Source: Saccharopolyspora sp. NFXS83
Lineage (GTDB): Bacteria > Actinomycetota > Actinomycetes > Mycobacteriales > Pseudonocardiaceae
Reading direction: 5' to 3'
NCBI RefSeq assembly: GCF_026241095.1
Contig: NZ_JAPFGB010000010.1
Span: 122,883 to 186,882, forward strand
DNA: 64,000 bases
Positions within the stretch are counted from its first letter, which is position 1. The number at the start of each line of letters is the position of its first letter. Positions 7,695 through 16,045 of this stretch are shown piece by piece. The position numbers were made by a program, and so were the translations under genes. The notes beneath the pieces are model-generated. The model was not told where the DNA came from. It worked only from the letters and a program-made list of their open reading frames with translations, and did no database searches.

Positions 7695-10631
7695 GTGATG
7701 AGCGGCCAGGCAGCAGGCGTGACGAGCGAGCCGACGGGAGATCCGTCGACGGGGAGCTCGGCGAACGGGAGTGAGGAGACGCCCCGGTTCCGCTACACCG
7801 CGGAGACGGCGGCGCAGGTCGAGCAGCGCTGGCAGCAGCGGTGGGAAGAGCTCGGCACCTTCCACGCGCCGAACCCGGCCGGTCCGCTGAGCACCGGTTC
7901 CGACCTGGACGCGGCCAACAAGCTGTTCATCCAGGACATGTTCCCGTACCCGTCCGGTTCGGGGCTGCACGTCGGGCACCCGCTGGGCTTCATCGGCACC
8001 GACGTCTACGCCCGCTTCCACCGGATGTTGGGCCGCAACGTGCTGCACACGATGGGCTTCGACGCGTTCGGCCTGCCCGCGGAGCAGTACGCGGTGCAGA
8101 CCGGCACGCACCCGCGCACCACGACCGAGCAGAACATCGAGCGCTACCTGCGCCAGATCCGCAGGCTGGGCCTGGGCCACGACGAGCGCCGGCGGATCGC
8201 GACCACCGACATCGAGTTCTACAAGTGGACGCAGTGGATCTTCCTGCAGGTCTTCCACGCCTGGTACGACACCGAGGCCGACGGCGGCAAGGGCCGGGCG
8301 CGGCCCATCTCCGAGCTGGAGGAGCAGTTCGCCGACGGTGAGCGCGCCACCCCGGACGGCAGGCCGTGGAGCGAGCTGAGCCGCACCGAGCAGCGCGAGC
8401 TGGTCGACTCCTACCGGCTGGCGTACCTGTCGGAGGCGCCGGTGAACTGGGCGCCCGGCCTGGGCACGGTCGTGGCGAACGAGGAGGTCACCGCCGACGG
8501 CCTGACCGAACGCGGCAACTTCCCGGTGTTCCGCCGGAACCTGAAGCAGTGGATGATGCGGATCACCGCGTACTCCGACCGCCTGGTCGACGACCTGGAC
8601 CGGCTGGACTGGCCGGACAAGGTCAAGAGCATGCAGCGGAACTGGATCGGCCGCTCGCAGGGCGCGAACGTCACGTTCGAGCTGGACGGGTCCGCCGAGC
8701 GCGTCGAGGTGTTCACCACCCGGCCGGACACGCTGTTCGGCGTGACCTACCTGGTGCTGGCTCCGGAGCACCCGCTGGTGGACGAGCTGACCGCCGCCGA
8801 GTGGCCCGAGGGCACCCGGGACGGGTGGACCGGTGGCGCGCCGACCCCGGTGCAGGCGGTCGCGGACTACCGGCGCACCGCGTCGATGAAGTCCGACATG
8901 GACCGCCAGGAGAACAAGGACAAGACCGGCGTGTTCACCGGCGCCTGGGCCACCAACCCGGTCAACGGCAGCCGGATCCCGGTCTTCGTCGCCGACTACG
9001 TGCTGATGGGCTACGGCACCGGCGCGATCATGGCGGTGCCCGGCGAGGACACCCGCGACTGGGACTTCGCGCAGGCCTTCGAGCTGCCGGTGGTGCGCAC
9101 CGTGCAGCCCGCCGACGACCACGTCGACGGCGCGTTCACCGGCGACGGCCCGCGGATCAACTCCGCGAACCCGGAAGCCGGGCTGGACCTCAACGACCTG
9201 GGCTTGGACGAGGCCAAGAGCACCGTCATCGACTGGCTCGCCGAGCGCGGCCACGGCACCGGCACGGTCCAGTACAAGCTGCGCGACTGGCTGTTCGCCC
9301 GGCAGCGCTACTGGGGCGAGCCCTTCCCCATCGTCTACGGCGAGGACGGCGAGCCGCTGGGCGTTCCGGAGAGCTCGCTGCCCGTGGTGCTGCCGGAGGT
9401 CGAGGACTACTCGCCGCGCACCTTCGGCCCGGAGGACGCCGACAGCCGTCCCGAACCGCCGCTGGCGAAGGCCACCGAGTGGGCCGAGGTGGAGCTGGAC
9501 CTGGGCGACGGGCTCAAGGACTACCGCCGCGACACCAACGTCATGCCGCAGTGGGCCGGCTCCTGCTGGTACCAGCTGCGCTACATCGACCCGGTGAACG
9601 ACTCCGAGTTCGTCGACCCCGCCAACGAGCGCTACTGGATGGGGCCCCGGCCGCAGACGCACGGCGCGAACGATCCGGGCGGGCTGGACCTGTACGTCGG
9701 CGGCGTGGAGCACGCGGTGCTGCACCTGCTGTACTCCCGCTTCTGGCACAAGGTGCTGTTCGACCTGGGCTTCCTGAGCTCGGAGGAGCCGTACCGGCGG
9801 CTCTACAACCAGGGCTACATCCAGGCGTTCGCCTACACCGACTCCCGCGGCGTGTACGTGCCCGCGGACGAGGTCGAGGAGCGCGACGGCAAGTTCTTCT
9901 TCGGTGCCGAGGAGGTGCGCCGCGAGTACGGGAAGATGGGCAAGAGCCTGAAGAACTCCGTCTCCCCGGACGAGATGGCCGACGCCTACGGCGCGGACAC
10001 GCTGCGGCTCTACGAGATGGCGATGGGCCCGCTGGACACTTCGCGGCCGTGGGCGACCAAGGACGTCGTCGGCTCGCACCGGTTCCTGCAGCGGCTGTGG
10101 CGCAACGTCGTCGACGAGAGCACCGGTGAGCTGCGCGTCACCGACGAGCAGCCCGACGAGGAGGTGCTGCGCGCCCTGCACAAGACGATCGAGGGGGTGC
10201 GCGAGGACTTCGACGCGCTGCGCTTCAACACCGCGGTGGCGAAGCTGATCGAGCTGAACAACCGCGTCACCAAGACGTACTCCGGCGCGGCGGGCACGCC
10301 GCGCCAGGTGGTGGAGCCGCTGGTGCTGATGGTGGCCCCGCTGACTCCGCACCTGGCCGAGGAGCTGTGGTCGCGGCTGGGCAACGAGGGCGGCTTGGCC
10401 CACGGCCCGTTCCCGGTGGCGGCGCAGGAGTACCTGGTCGAGGACACGGTCGAGTACCCGATCCAGATCAACGGCAAGGTCCGGTCGCGGGTCGTGGTGC
10501 CCGCGTCGGCGTCCCAGGACGAGGTGCGCACGGCGGCGCTGGCCGACGAGAAGGTGGTGGCCGCGTTGGAAGGCGCGGAGCCGCGCAAGGTCATCGTCGT
10601 TCCCGGCCGCCTGGTCAACGTCGTCGCCTGA
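7695..10631 (+). CDS. leuS: Leucyl-tRNA synthetase
   Basis: A class Ia synthetase of 978 aa that charges tRNA-Leu. The HIGH motif appears as HVGHP at residues 92-96 (after FPYPSGSG) and the KMSKS motif as KMGKS at about 747-751. The CP1 editing domain lies between ([20 protein letters not shown] and the [20 protein letters not shown] editing motif). The C-terminal anticodon-binding and leucine-specific parts are present and end in [14 protein letters not shown]. An N-terminal tail of about 30 polar residues precedes the family start. GTG at 7695 with GGAAGG 8 nt upstream; the next codon, ATG at 7698, is equally possible. Confidence 0.98.
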   Translation: MMSGQAAGVTSEPTGDPSTGSSANGSEETPRFRYTAETAAQVEQRWQQRWEELGTFHAPNPAGPLSTGSDLDAANKLFIQDMFPYPSGSGLHVGHPLGFIGTDVYARFHRMLGRNVLHTMGFDAFGLPAEQYAVQTGTHPRTTTEQNIERYLRQIRRLGLGHDERRRIATTDIEFYKWTQWIFLQVFHAWYDTEADGGKGRARPISELEEQFADGERATPDGRPWSELSRTEQRELVDSYRLAYLSEAPVNWAPGLGTVVANEEVTADGLTERGNFPVFRRNLKQWMMRITAYSDRLVDDLDRLDWPDKVKSMQRNWIGRSQGANVTFELDGSAERVEVFTTRPDTLFGVTYLVLAPEHPLVDELTAAEWPEGTRDGWTGGAPTPVQAVADYRRTASMKSDMDRQENKDKTGVFTGAWATNPVNGSRIPVFVADYVLMGYGTGAIMAVPGEDTRDWDFAQAFELPVVRTVQPADDHVDGAFTGDGPRINSANPEAGLDLNDLGLDEAKSTVIDWLAERGHGTGTVQYKLRDWLFARQRYWGEPFPIVYGEDGEPLGVPESSLPVVLPEVEDYSPRTFGPEDADSRPEPPLAKATEWAEVELDLGDGLKDYRRDTNVMPQWAGSCWYQLRYIDPVNDSEFVDPANERYWMGPRPQTHGANDPGGLDLYVGGVEHAVLHLLYSRFWHKVLFDLGFLSSEEPYRRLYNQGYIQAFAYTDSRGVYVPADEVEERDGKFFFGAEEVRREYGKMGKSLKNSVSPDEMADAYGADTLRLYEMAMGPLDTSRPWATKDVVGSHRFLQRLWRNVVDESTGELRVTDEQPDEEVLRALHKTIEGVREDFDALRFNTAVAKLIELNNRVTKTYSGAAGTPRQVVEPLVLMVAPLTPHLAEELWSRLGNEGGLAHGPFPVAAQEYLVEDTVEYPIQINGKVRSRVVVPASASQDEVRTAALADEKVVAALEGAEPRKVIVVPGRLVNVVA

Positions 10632-10649
10632 CCTTCCGGACCGATGCGC

Positions 10650-10689
10650 ACGGCCCGCTCACCTGGTTTCCCGGGTGGGCGGGCCGTTT
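10650..10689 (+). terminator. leuS terminator hairpin
   Basis: A perfect outer stem ACGGCCCGC (10650-10658) / GCGGGCCGT (10679-10687), extended inward by TCACC/GGGTG-type pairing and followed by TT, lies 18 bp after the leuS stop. Confidence 0.8.
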
Positions 10690-10728
10690 CGCGTTGATCC
10701 TCAAAGGTGGCGAGAGACGTCACATGGC

Positions 10729-10749
10729 TAACCTACTGGCGAGTAGTTA
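10729..10749. promoter_or_regulatory. Palindromic operator upstream of the acyl-CoA dehydrogenase gene
   Basis: TAACCTACT-GGCG-AGTAGTTA is a near-perfect inverted repeat (TACT/AGTA core with TAA/TTA ends, one extra base on the left arm). It lies 39 bp before the ATG at 10788. Size and symmetry fit a TetR-family lipid-metabolism repressor. The bound protein is not identified; a TetR gene lies 4 kb downstream. Confidence 0.55.
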
Positions 10750-10787
10750 AGCTTGATCGAGACGGCACCAGACCTGTGGAGGCTGGC

Positions 10788-12752
10788 ATGGACATCCCGA
10801 AGACACCGGTCCGGTTCGACGCGACCGAACTGGCGACCCTGCTCGACGGGCGCTGGGCCGGGGTCCGCGCCAAGGTGCGCGAGGCGCTCGACGGCACCGA
10901 GCTGCCCCCCGGCGACCACCTGGACACCGAGTCGCACCGCGCGCACACGCTCGAACAGCTGCACCTGCTGGTCGACAGCGGGATCCCCGAGATCGGCTTC
11001 CCCGCCGCGCAGGGCGGCCAGGGCGACGTCGGCGGCTCCGTCGTCTCGCTGGAGATGCTGGCCGGGAACCTGTCGCTGATGGTCAAGGCCGGTGTGCAGT
11101 GGGGCCTGTTCGGCGGCGCGGTGCAGGCGCTGGGCACCGAACGCCACCACGAGCGCTACCTGCCGTCGATCATGAGCCTGGAGCTGCCTGGCTGCTTCGC
11201 GATGACCGAGACCGGGCACGGTTCCGACGTGCAGCACCTGCGCACCACCGCCGAGTACGACCCGGCGACCGAGGAGTTCGTGGTGCACACCCCGCACGAG
11301 TCGGCGCGCAAGGAGTACATCGGCAACGCCGCCCGCGACGGCCGGATGGCGGTGGTGTTCGCCCAGCTCATCACCGGCGGCGAGCGCCACGGCGTGCACG
11401 CGCTGATGGTGCCGATCCGGGACGGGGCCGGCGCCGCCCTGCCCGGAGTGCACCTGTCCGACTGCGGCCGGAAGGCCGGGCTCAACGGCGTCGACAACGG
11501 GCGCATCACCTTCGACCAGGTGCGGGTCCCGCGCGAGGCGCTGCTCAACCGCTACGGCGACGTGGCCGCGGACGGCACCTACAGCAGCCCGATCGGGAGC
11601 ACCGGCAAGCGGTTCTTCACCATGCTCGGCACCCTCATCCGCGGCCGGATCTCGGTGGCGGGCACCGCGGGCAGCGCCGCGAAGCTCGCCTTGGAGATCG
11701 CGCTGCGCTACGGCACGGCGCGCAGGCAGTTCGACCGCCCGGGCACCGCCGAGGAGACCGTCGTCCTCGACTACCTCGGCCACCAGCGCAAGCTGCTGCC
11801 AGCGCTGGCGAAGTCCTACGCGCTGCACTTCGCGCAGGAACAGCTGGTGCAGACGCTGCACGAGGTGTCGGGCTCCGGAGACGAACGCGCGCAGCGGGAG
11901 CTGGAGTCGCGGGCCGCCGGGCTCAAGGCGCTGACCACCTGGCACGCGACGAGCACCATCCAGGCCGCCCGCGAGGCGTGCGGCGGTGCCGGCTACCTGG
12001 CGGAGAACCAGCTGCCGCAGCTGAAGGCCGACACCGACGTGTTCACCACCTTCGAGGGTGACAACACGGTCCTGCTGCAGCTGGTCGCGAAGGGGCTGCT
12101 GACCGACTACAAGGACCAGTTCGGCGAGCTCGGCACCCTCGAGGTGGCGCGGTTCGTCGCCGATCAGTTCGTCGGCGCGGTCATCGAGCGCACCGCCGCG
12201 AAGTCGCTGGTGCAGCGCTTGGTCGACGCCGCGCAGCGGGACGACGAGGAGGCGGTGTTCGACCGCGGCTGGCAGCTCAAGCTGTTCGACGACCGCGAGC
12301 GCCACGTCCTCGACGGCGTCGCCCGCAGGCTGCGGCGGGCCACCGGCAAGGACGCGGATCCGTTCGAGGTGTTCAACAACGCCCAGGACCACGTGCTGCG
12401 GGCGGCCCGGGTGCACGTCGACCGGGTGGTGCTGGAGGCGTTCGTCGCGGGCATCGAGCGCTGCTCTGACGGCCCGACCGCGCAGCTGCTGGACCGGGTC
12501 TGCGATCTGCACGTGCTCGCCACGATCGAGGAGGACCGGGGCTGGTTCCTGGAGCACGAGCGGATCACGCCGCGTCGCGCGAAGGCGGTGACGGAGGCGG
12601 TGAACGGCCTGTGCCAGGGGCTCCGGCCGCACGCGGTGGAGCTGGTGGAGGCGTTCGGCCTGCCTCGCCAGTGGCTCACGGCTCCGATCGCGACCGGGGC
12701 GGAGGCGACCCGGCAGGACGCCCAGCGCGCGCACGACACGACGCTCGCCTGA
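10788..12752 (+). CDS. Acyl-CoA dehydrogenase/oxidase, ACOX-like
   Basis: A 654-aa flavoprotein of the acyl-CoA oxidase/dehydrogenase superfamily that oxidises acyl-CoA to 2-enoyl-CoA using FAD. The FAD/substrate region is clear (GCFAMTETGHGSDVQHLRT at about residues 135-153), then GRISVAGTAGSAAKLALEIA, RYGTARRQFDRPG, and the segment with REACGGAGYLAENQLPQLKA and FTTFEGDNTVLLQLVAKGLL typical of ACOX-type enzymes. The long C-terminal domain (from about residue 460) is the ACOX C-terminal helical domain, so the protein is longer than the 380-aa mitochondrial-type enzymes. The frame is open from 10707, but ATG 10788 has GTGGAGG upstream and gives the expected N-terminus. Likely repressed through the palindrome at 10729-10749. 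Confidence 0.9.
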   Translation: MDIPKTPVRFDATELATLLDGRWAGVRAKVREALDGTELPPGDHLDTESHRAHTLEQLHLLVDSGIPEIGFPAAQGGQGDVGGSVVSLEMLAGNLSLMVKAGVQWGLFGGAVQALGTERHHERYLPSIMSLELPGCFAMTETGHGSDVQHLRTTAEYDPATEEFVVHTPHESARKEYIGNAARDGRMAVVFAQLITGGERHGVHALMVPIRDGAGAALPGVHLSDCGRKAGLNGVDNGRITFDQVRVPREALLNRYGDVAADGTYSSPIGSTGKRFFTMLGTLIRGRISVAGTAGSAAKLALEIALRYGTARRQFDRPGTAEETVVLDYLGHQRKLLPALAKSYALHFAQEQLVQTLHEVSGSGDERAQRELESRAAGLKALTTWHATSTIQAAREACGGAGYLAENQLPQLKADTDVFTTFEGDNTVLLQLVAKGLLTDYKDQFGELGTLEVARFVADQFVGAVIERTAAKSLVQRLVDAAQRDDEEAVFDRGWQLKLFDDRERHVLDGVARRLRRATGKDADPFEVFNNAQDHVLRAARVHVDRVVLEAFVAGIERCSDGPTAQLLDRVCDLHVLATIEEDRGWFLEHERITPRRAKAVTEAVNGLCQGLRPHAVELVEAFGLPRQWLTAPIATGAEATRQDAQRAHDTTLA

Positions 12753-12764
12753 TCCTTTTCCGCG

Positions 12765-12804
12765 ATGGCCCGTTCGACCTGGTTCATTCGGTCGAACGGG
12801 CCAT
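12765..12804 (+). terminator. Terminator after the acyl-CoA dehydrogenase gene
   Basis: A 15-bp perfect stem (ATGGCCCGTTCGACC / GGTCGAACGGGCCAT) with a 10-nt loop, followed by TTCTTCTCC. The rest of the 12753-13066 gap holds only the promoter of the next gene. Confidence 0.88.
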
Positions 12805-13001
12805 TTCTTCTCCCCGATCTCGTCGGTGAACGACGATGCCGATCGATCCGCTCGGTCGAACGAGGAATTCGATCGTTCTCAATCGGGTGAGGCCGCTGCC
12901 GATGCTCCGTTGATTCGAGACCCGGTCGTGGCGGATTCGCGCAATGTTCGTTCGTCCGTGTGGGTTAAAAGATCGACAGAGATTTGAGCACGGATAGTGT
13001 C

Positions 13002-13029
13002 TTGATCTGTGTCTCGGGGCACATATAAC
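13002..13029 (+). promoter_or_regulatory. Candidate sigma70-type promoter of the CAP-domain gene
   Basis: TTGATC (13002-13007) and TATAAC (13024-13029) are separated by 16 bp, about 38 bp before the ATG at 13067, in a locally AT-rich stretch. This is sequence matching only. Confidence 0.5.
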
Positions 13030-13066
13030 GGAACTATCTCACTCGGCTTGGGTAGTTTGCGACCCC

Positions 13067-13537
13067 ATGGCATGGACCAATTTGCAACGTTCCGTAATCG
13101 CGTCGGGGCTCGCAGCGGTAGCGCTCGGAGCCGGTGCCGCGATTCCGGCGCAGGCCTTCGCCGCCGACACCGGGCAGCAGCAGCGCGTCGTCGAGCTGGT
13201 GAACGAGGCTCGGGCGGGAGCCGGCTGCGAACCGCTCACCGAGGACGAGCGGCTGACCACCGCCGCGAACGGGCACAGCGATGACATGTCCGCCCGCGAC
13301 TACTTCTCGCACACCACGCCCGAGGGCGCGACCTTCGACCAGCGGATCAAGAACGCCGGTCACCCGTCACCCGGCGCGGAGAACATCGCCGCCGGGCAGA
13401 CCAGCGCCGAACAGGTCATGGACGCCTGGATGAAATCCGACGGGCACAAGCGCAACATCCTGGACTGCTCCCTCAAGAGCATCGGAGTCGGAGTGCAGAC
13501 CGACGGCTGGTACTGGACCCAGGACTTCGGCCGCTGA
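13067..13537 (+). CDS. Secreted CAP (SCP/PR1) domain protein
   Basis: A 156-aa exported protein. The signal peptide covers about residues 1-33 (VIASGLAAVALGAGAAIPAQAFA, cleavage after AFAA). The CAP domain follows with its motifs: VVELVNEARAGAGCEPLTED, the HSDDMSARDYFSHTTPEG segment carrying the first cavity His, AGHPSPGAENIAAGQ, and VMDAWMKSDGHKRNILDCSL with the second. Two Cys (in GCEPL and LDCSL) probably form the usual disulphide. Bacterial CAP proteins are secreted or wall-associated, and their activity is mostly undefined. It is monocistronic, convergent with the DUF4232 gene. Confidence 0.93.
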   Translation: MAWTNLQRSVIASGLAAVALGAGAAIPAQAFAADTGQQQRVVELVNEARAGAGCEPLTEDERLTTAANGHSDDMSARDYFSHTTPEGATFDQRIKNAGHPSPGAENIAAGQTSAEQVMDAWMKSDGHKRNILDCSLKSIGVGVQTDGWYWTQDFGR

Positions 13538-13650
13538 ACCTCCGAAAAGACCTGATCCGGCGTGGAATCCGCATCGCCCCGAAGAATGCGGCCGAATCAC
13601 GCCGAATCAAGCAAGACCCGGTCGGGCCGGGAAAATAAAGGGGTGTCACA

Positions 13651-13698
13651 CGTGCGGCCAGGGATCCGCTGCTCCCTCTCGCGGGCCCTGGCCGCACG
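13651..13698. terminator. Bidirectional terminator between CAP and DUF4232 genes
   Basis: A perfect 13-bp stem (CGTGCGGCCAGGG at 13651-13663 / CCCTGGCCGCACG at 13686-13698) with a 22-nt loop lies between convergent genes. Confidence 0.8.
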
Positions 13699-13716
13699 CT
13701 CCCCCGCTCCCCTGGC

Positions 13717-14217
13717 TCAACTCACCTGCGGGCCGATGTTCCCGACGCGCACCGGGCCGTCGATCGCGCTCGGCCACGCCGCGCTGATGCCGCCGCGGGA
13801 CGGCAGGTCGAACGTGATCGAGGAGACCGGGGCCGGGGCGGACGACTCCGCGGGCGCCGCCACGTAGGCGACGCCGGGGTGCTGCTCGTCGATCGTGTAG
13901 GGCTGTGCGGACCCCGGCTCCGGGGAGATCACCTCGATGCCCTGCACCGTCTCGCCGTTGAAGAAGGTCAGGCCGGACGGCGCGCCCTCGACCGTGCAGG
14001 ACACCCCCGGCTTCGCCTCGAAGGTGATCGCGAACAGCCGGCCGTCGTTCGGCGCGTGGCCCTCGGTCACCGAGACGTTCAGATCGGTCGGCACGCACCG
14101 GGACGGCTCGGCGGGCGCCGCGGTGGCCGCGCCGGCGGTGAGCAGCGCACCGCCGCCGACCAGGGCGCTGAGCGCGGTCGCGGTGGCGGCGCGGCGGAAC
14201 TTCGACGAGATGGCCAT
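13717..14217 (-). CDS. Secreted DUF4232 protein
   Basis: A 166-aa protein with a signal peptide (residues about 1-33, ALSALVGGGALLTAGAATAAPAEP) and a DUF4232 domain: RCVPTDLNVSVTEGHAPNDG at the start, then FAITFEAKPGVSCTVEGAPSG and a C-terminal beta-strand region. DUF4232 is common in actinomycete exported and lipoproteins; no activity is known. The two Cys (in RCVPT and VSCTV) are the conserved pair. ATG at 14217 with GGAGCAACC upstream. It stands alone between the convergent CAP gene and the co-oriented TetR gene. Confidence 0.85.
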   Translation of the reverse strand: MAISSKFRRAATATALSALVGGGALLTAGAATAAPAEPSRCVPTDLNVSVTEGHAPNDGRLFAITFEAKPGVSCTVEGAPSGLTFFNGETVQGIEVISPEPGSAQPYTIDEQHPGVAYVAAPAESSAPAPVSSITFDLPSRGGISAAWPSAIDGPVRVGNIGPQVS

Positions 14218-14375
14218 GGTTGCTCCTAGCGGTCGGTGTAGCTGTTTGTGACCACTAGGACGCGCTCCGGCGCCGGGGGATGTCCGCCGCCGGGAAGAAG
14301 TGAGATCCCGGACCCCGAGGCAACCTCACCCCGCTTCGGACGTCCCTCGCGGCGCTTCCGCCGGGCGACCCGGGC

Positions 14376-15113
14376 TCAGGCGATGCCGATCTCCTTGGCC
14401 AGTTCGTCGAGCAGCGACTCGTAGAGCAGGTCCGAGTTGATCAGGGTGAACGGGAAGCGCCCGAACACCTCCAGCGCCACGTGCCCGTACAACCGCACCC
14501 ACCAGCGGAGCAGGACGAACACCGCGGTGGTGTCCAGGGCCTCCGCGGGCATCTCGATGCCTTCGTCGGAGAAGGCGTGCGCCAGCGCCTGCTGGTTCGA
14601 CGTGAGTTCGCCGCGCAGGCCGGCGGGCGCGGCCTCGTGGTTCACCAGGTTCGTGGCCTCCACCATCAGCGGGCCGATGATGCGCATGAACACGCTCGCG
14701 AACCGGTCCTCGAAGCCTTCCGGGTGCGCGGCCCCGCCCTCCGGCTCGGAGGTCTCGTCGGCGCGGGTGGCGAAGACCAGCGCGAACTCCTTCGGGTGCG
14801 CCAGCGCCCAGCGGCGGAAGCCGTGGCACACCGTGTTCAGCTTGCCGCGGAAGTCGACGGCGTCCACGCCCCGCACCCGTTCGGTGAGCTCGGTGACGAG
14901 GTCGGTGCAGATGTCGTCGCCCAGCTGGCGGAGCAGGTCCTCCCGCGAGTCGTAGTAGCGGTACAGCGCGGGAGCGGTGATGCCGAGCTCGCGGGCGATC
15001 GCCCGCAGGGTCACGGCGTCGCGTCCCTTGGTGACGAGGAGCGCGCGAGCGTGCTCGCGGATCTCCATTTCGGTCGCCGCGCGGATGCGTTCGCGCCGAG
15101 TGCCCTGGCTCAT
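14376..15113 (-). CDS. TetR/AcrR family transcriptional regulator
   Basis: A 245-aa regulator. The N-terminal helix-turn-helix is complete (RRERIRAATEMEIREHARAL at about residues 6-25, then VTLRAIARELGITAPALYRY). The C-terminal ligand domain has a Trp-Ala-rich motif (FRRWALAHPKEFALVFATRA) of the WHG-type TetR C-terminal family. The neighbouring genes face other ways, so its target is unclear: it could regulate itself or the divergent glutaredoxin-like gene, or act on the palindrome at 10729-10749. None of these is demonstrated. Confidence 0.9.
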   Translation of the reverse strand: MSQGTRRERIRAATEMEIREHARALLVTKGRDAVTLRAIARELGITAPALYRYYDSREDLLRQLGDDICTDLVTELTERVRGVDAVDFRGKLNTVCHGFRRWALAHPKEFALVFATRADETSEPEGGAAHPEGFEDRFASVFMRIIGPLMVEATNLVNHEAAPAGLRGELTSNQQALAHAFSDEGIEMPAEALDTTAVFVLLRWWVRLYGHVALEVFGRFPFTLINSDLLYESLLDELAKEIGIA

Positions 15114-15323
15114 CGTGGGTGTGCTCCATCAAGTCTGCCGCCGCACGGGTGGCGCGGATTGACGACGTCGCACGCACCGTAACGGTTCGTAGCGGCCGGA
15201 TCGCCGGAGTGGCTCGTTCCCGCTGCACCGGAATAACCCGGTCCGCCGCGGTGTTGCGCGAGCGAGGGGCAGTGGATCATCGGTGTACCCGCGGTGATCA
15301 CCCGGAACAGGAAGGTGCGGTCG

Positions 15324-15692
15324 ATGAGCGCGGTGCAACCGGACGGTGAGCGGACCGACGAGGGCGGGACCGGCGCGGAGCTGATCGTCTACACCAGGCC
15401 GGGCTGCCCGTTCTGCACCTCGTTGCGCGCGGGGCTGCGGCGACAGGACTTGGAGTTCCGGGAGATCGACATCTGGCAGGAGCAGGGCGCCGCCGCCGCG
15501 GTGCGCGCGATCGCCGACGGCAACGAGACGGTGCCGACCGTCGTGCTGGGCGACTGGTCCGCGGTCAACCCCTCGGCCTCGCAGGTGCTGGACGCGGTGC
15601 GCGAGCACGCGCCCGAACTGCTCCCGGAGAGCAAGCCCGGACTCGTGTCCGGAGCGCTCAACGCCTTGGGCCTGCGCCAGAACGAGCGCTGA
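15324..15692 (+). CDS. Glutaredoxin/mycoredoxin-like protein
   Basis: A 122-aa thioredoxin-fold protein with a CPFC redox motif (LIVYTRPGCPFCTSLRAGLR, about residues 28-47), the REIDIWQEQGAAAAVRAIAD helix, and the cis-Pro motif ETVPTVVLGDW. Actinobacterial members of this family (mycoredoxins) reduce mycothiol mixed disulphides; the mycothiol partner is inferred from taxonomy. The C-terminal extension (ELLPESKPGLVSGALNALGL) is longer than in mycoredoxin-1. ATG at 15324 with AGGAAGG 9 nt upstream; the frame is open further upstream but without conservation. Confidence 0.88.
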   Translation: MSAVQPDGERTDEGGTGAELIVYTRPGCPFCTSLRAGLRRQDLEFREIDIWQEQGAAAAVRAIADGNETVPTVVLGDWSAVNPSASQVLDAVREHAPELLPESKPGLVSGALNALGLRQNER

Positions 15693-16045
15693 TCCCGGCG
15701 GTTCCGCCGCTGGGCTCGGCGGGGTGCGCGTCGGTGAAGTAGACCAGGGCCGGCCGCACGGGGGGCGTCACGGCCGGCGCCTGGGGTTGCGATCGCCGGT
15801 GGCGCGATACCGGCGAGCAGCAACTCACCCAGTCTGACGTGTGTGCGTGCCCGGTGGATGCCTCTTGGTCAAGAACTACGCCCGAAAGGGTGGGGCGGCT
15901 GGTGTTCGGCGGTGCGTGCTGCACCGAATGCTCGGCCGCCGGTGCGGAGCTCGGCCTGTTCGCGGCGCGATCCAGTCGATTTGTCGACATGGCGACATGT
16001 TCGTTCGCCGACAGGTCGACGCATCGACCTGTCGGCGAGCGGGCC
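15693..16045. other. Intergenic region with a strong hairpin near its right end
   Basis: This 353-bp gap between convergent genes shows no convincing gene. A perfect 14-bp stem (CGCCGACAGGTCGA at 16006-16019 / TCGACCTGTCGGCG at 16024-16037) with a 4-nt loop ends 9 bp before the stop of the DUF2339 gene and is probably its terminator. Near 15743-15780 a looser GGGCCGG...CCGGCGCC repeat may terminate the glutaredoxin gene. I see nothing else in it. Confidence 0.65.

Noticed and set aside
7608..10403. A 931-codon minus-strand frame opposite leuS
   Set aside because: Shadow of leuS; translation is His/Arg/Val/Gln-rich and lacks domains or a ribosome site.
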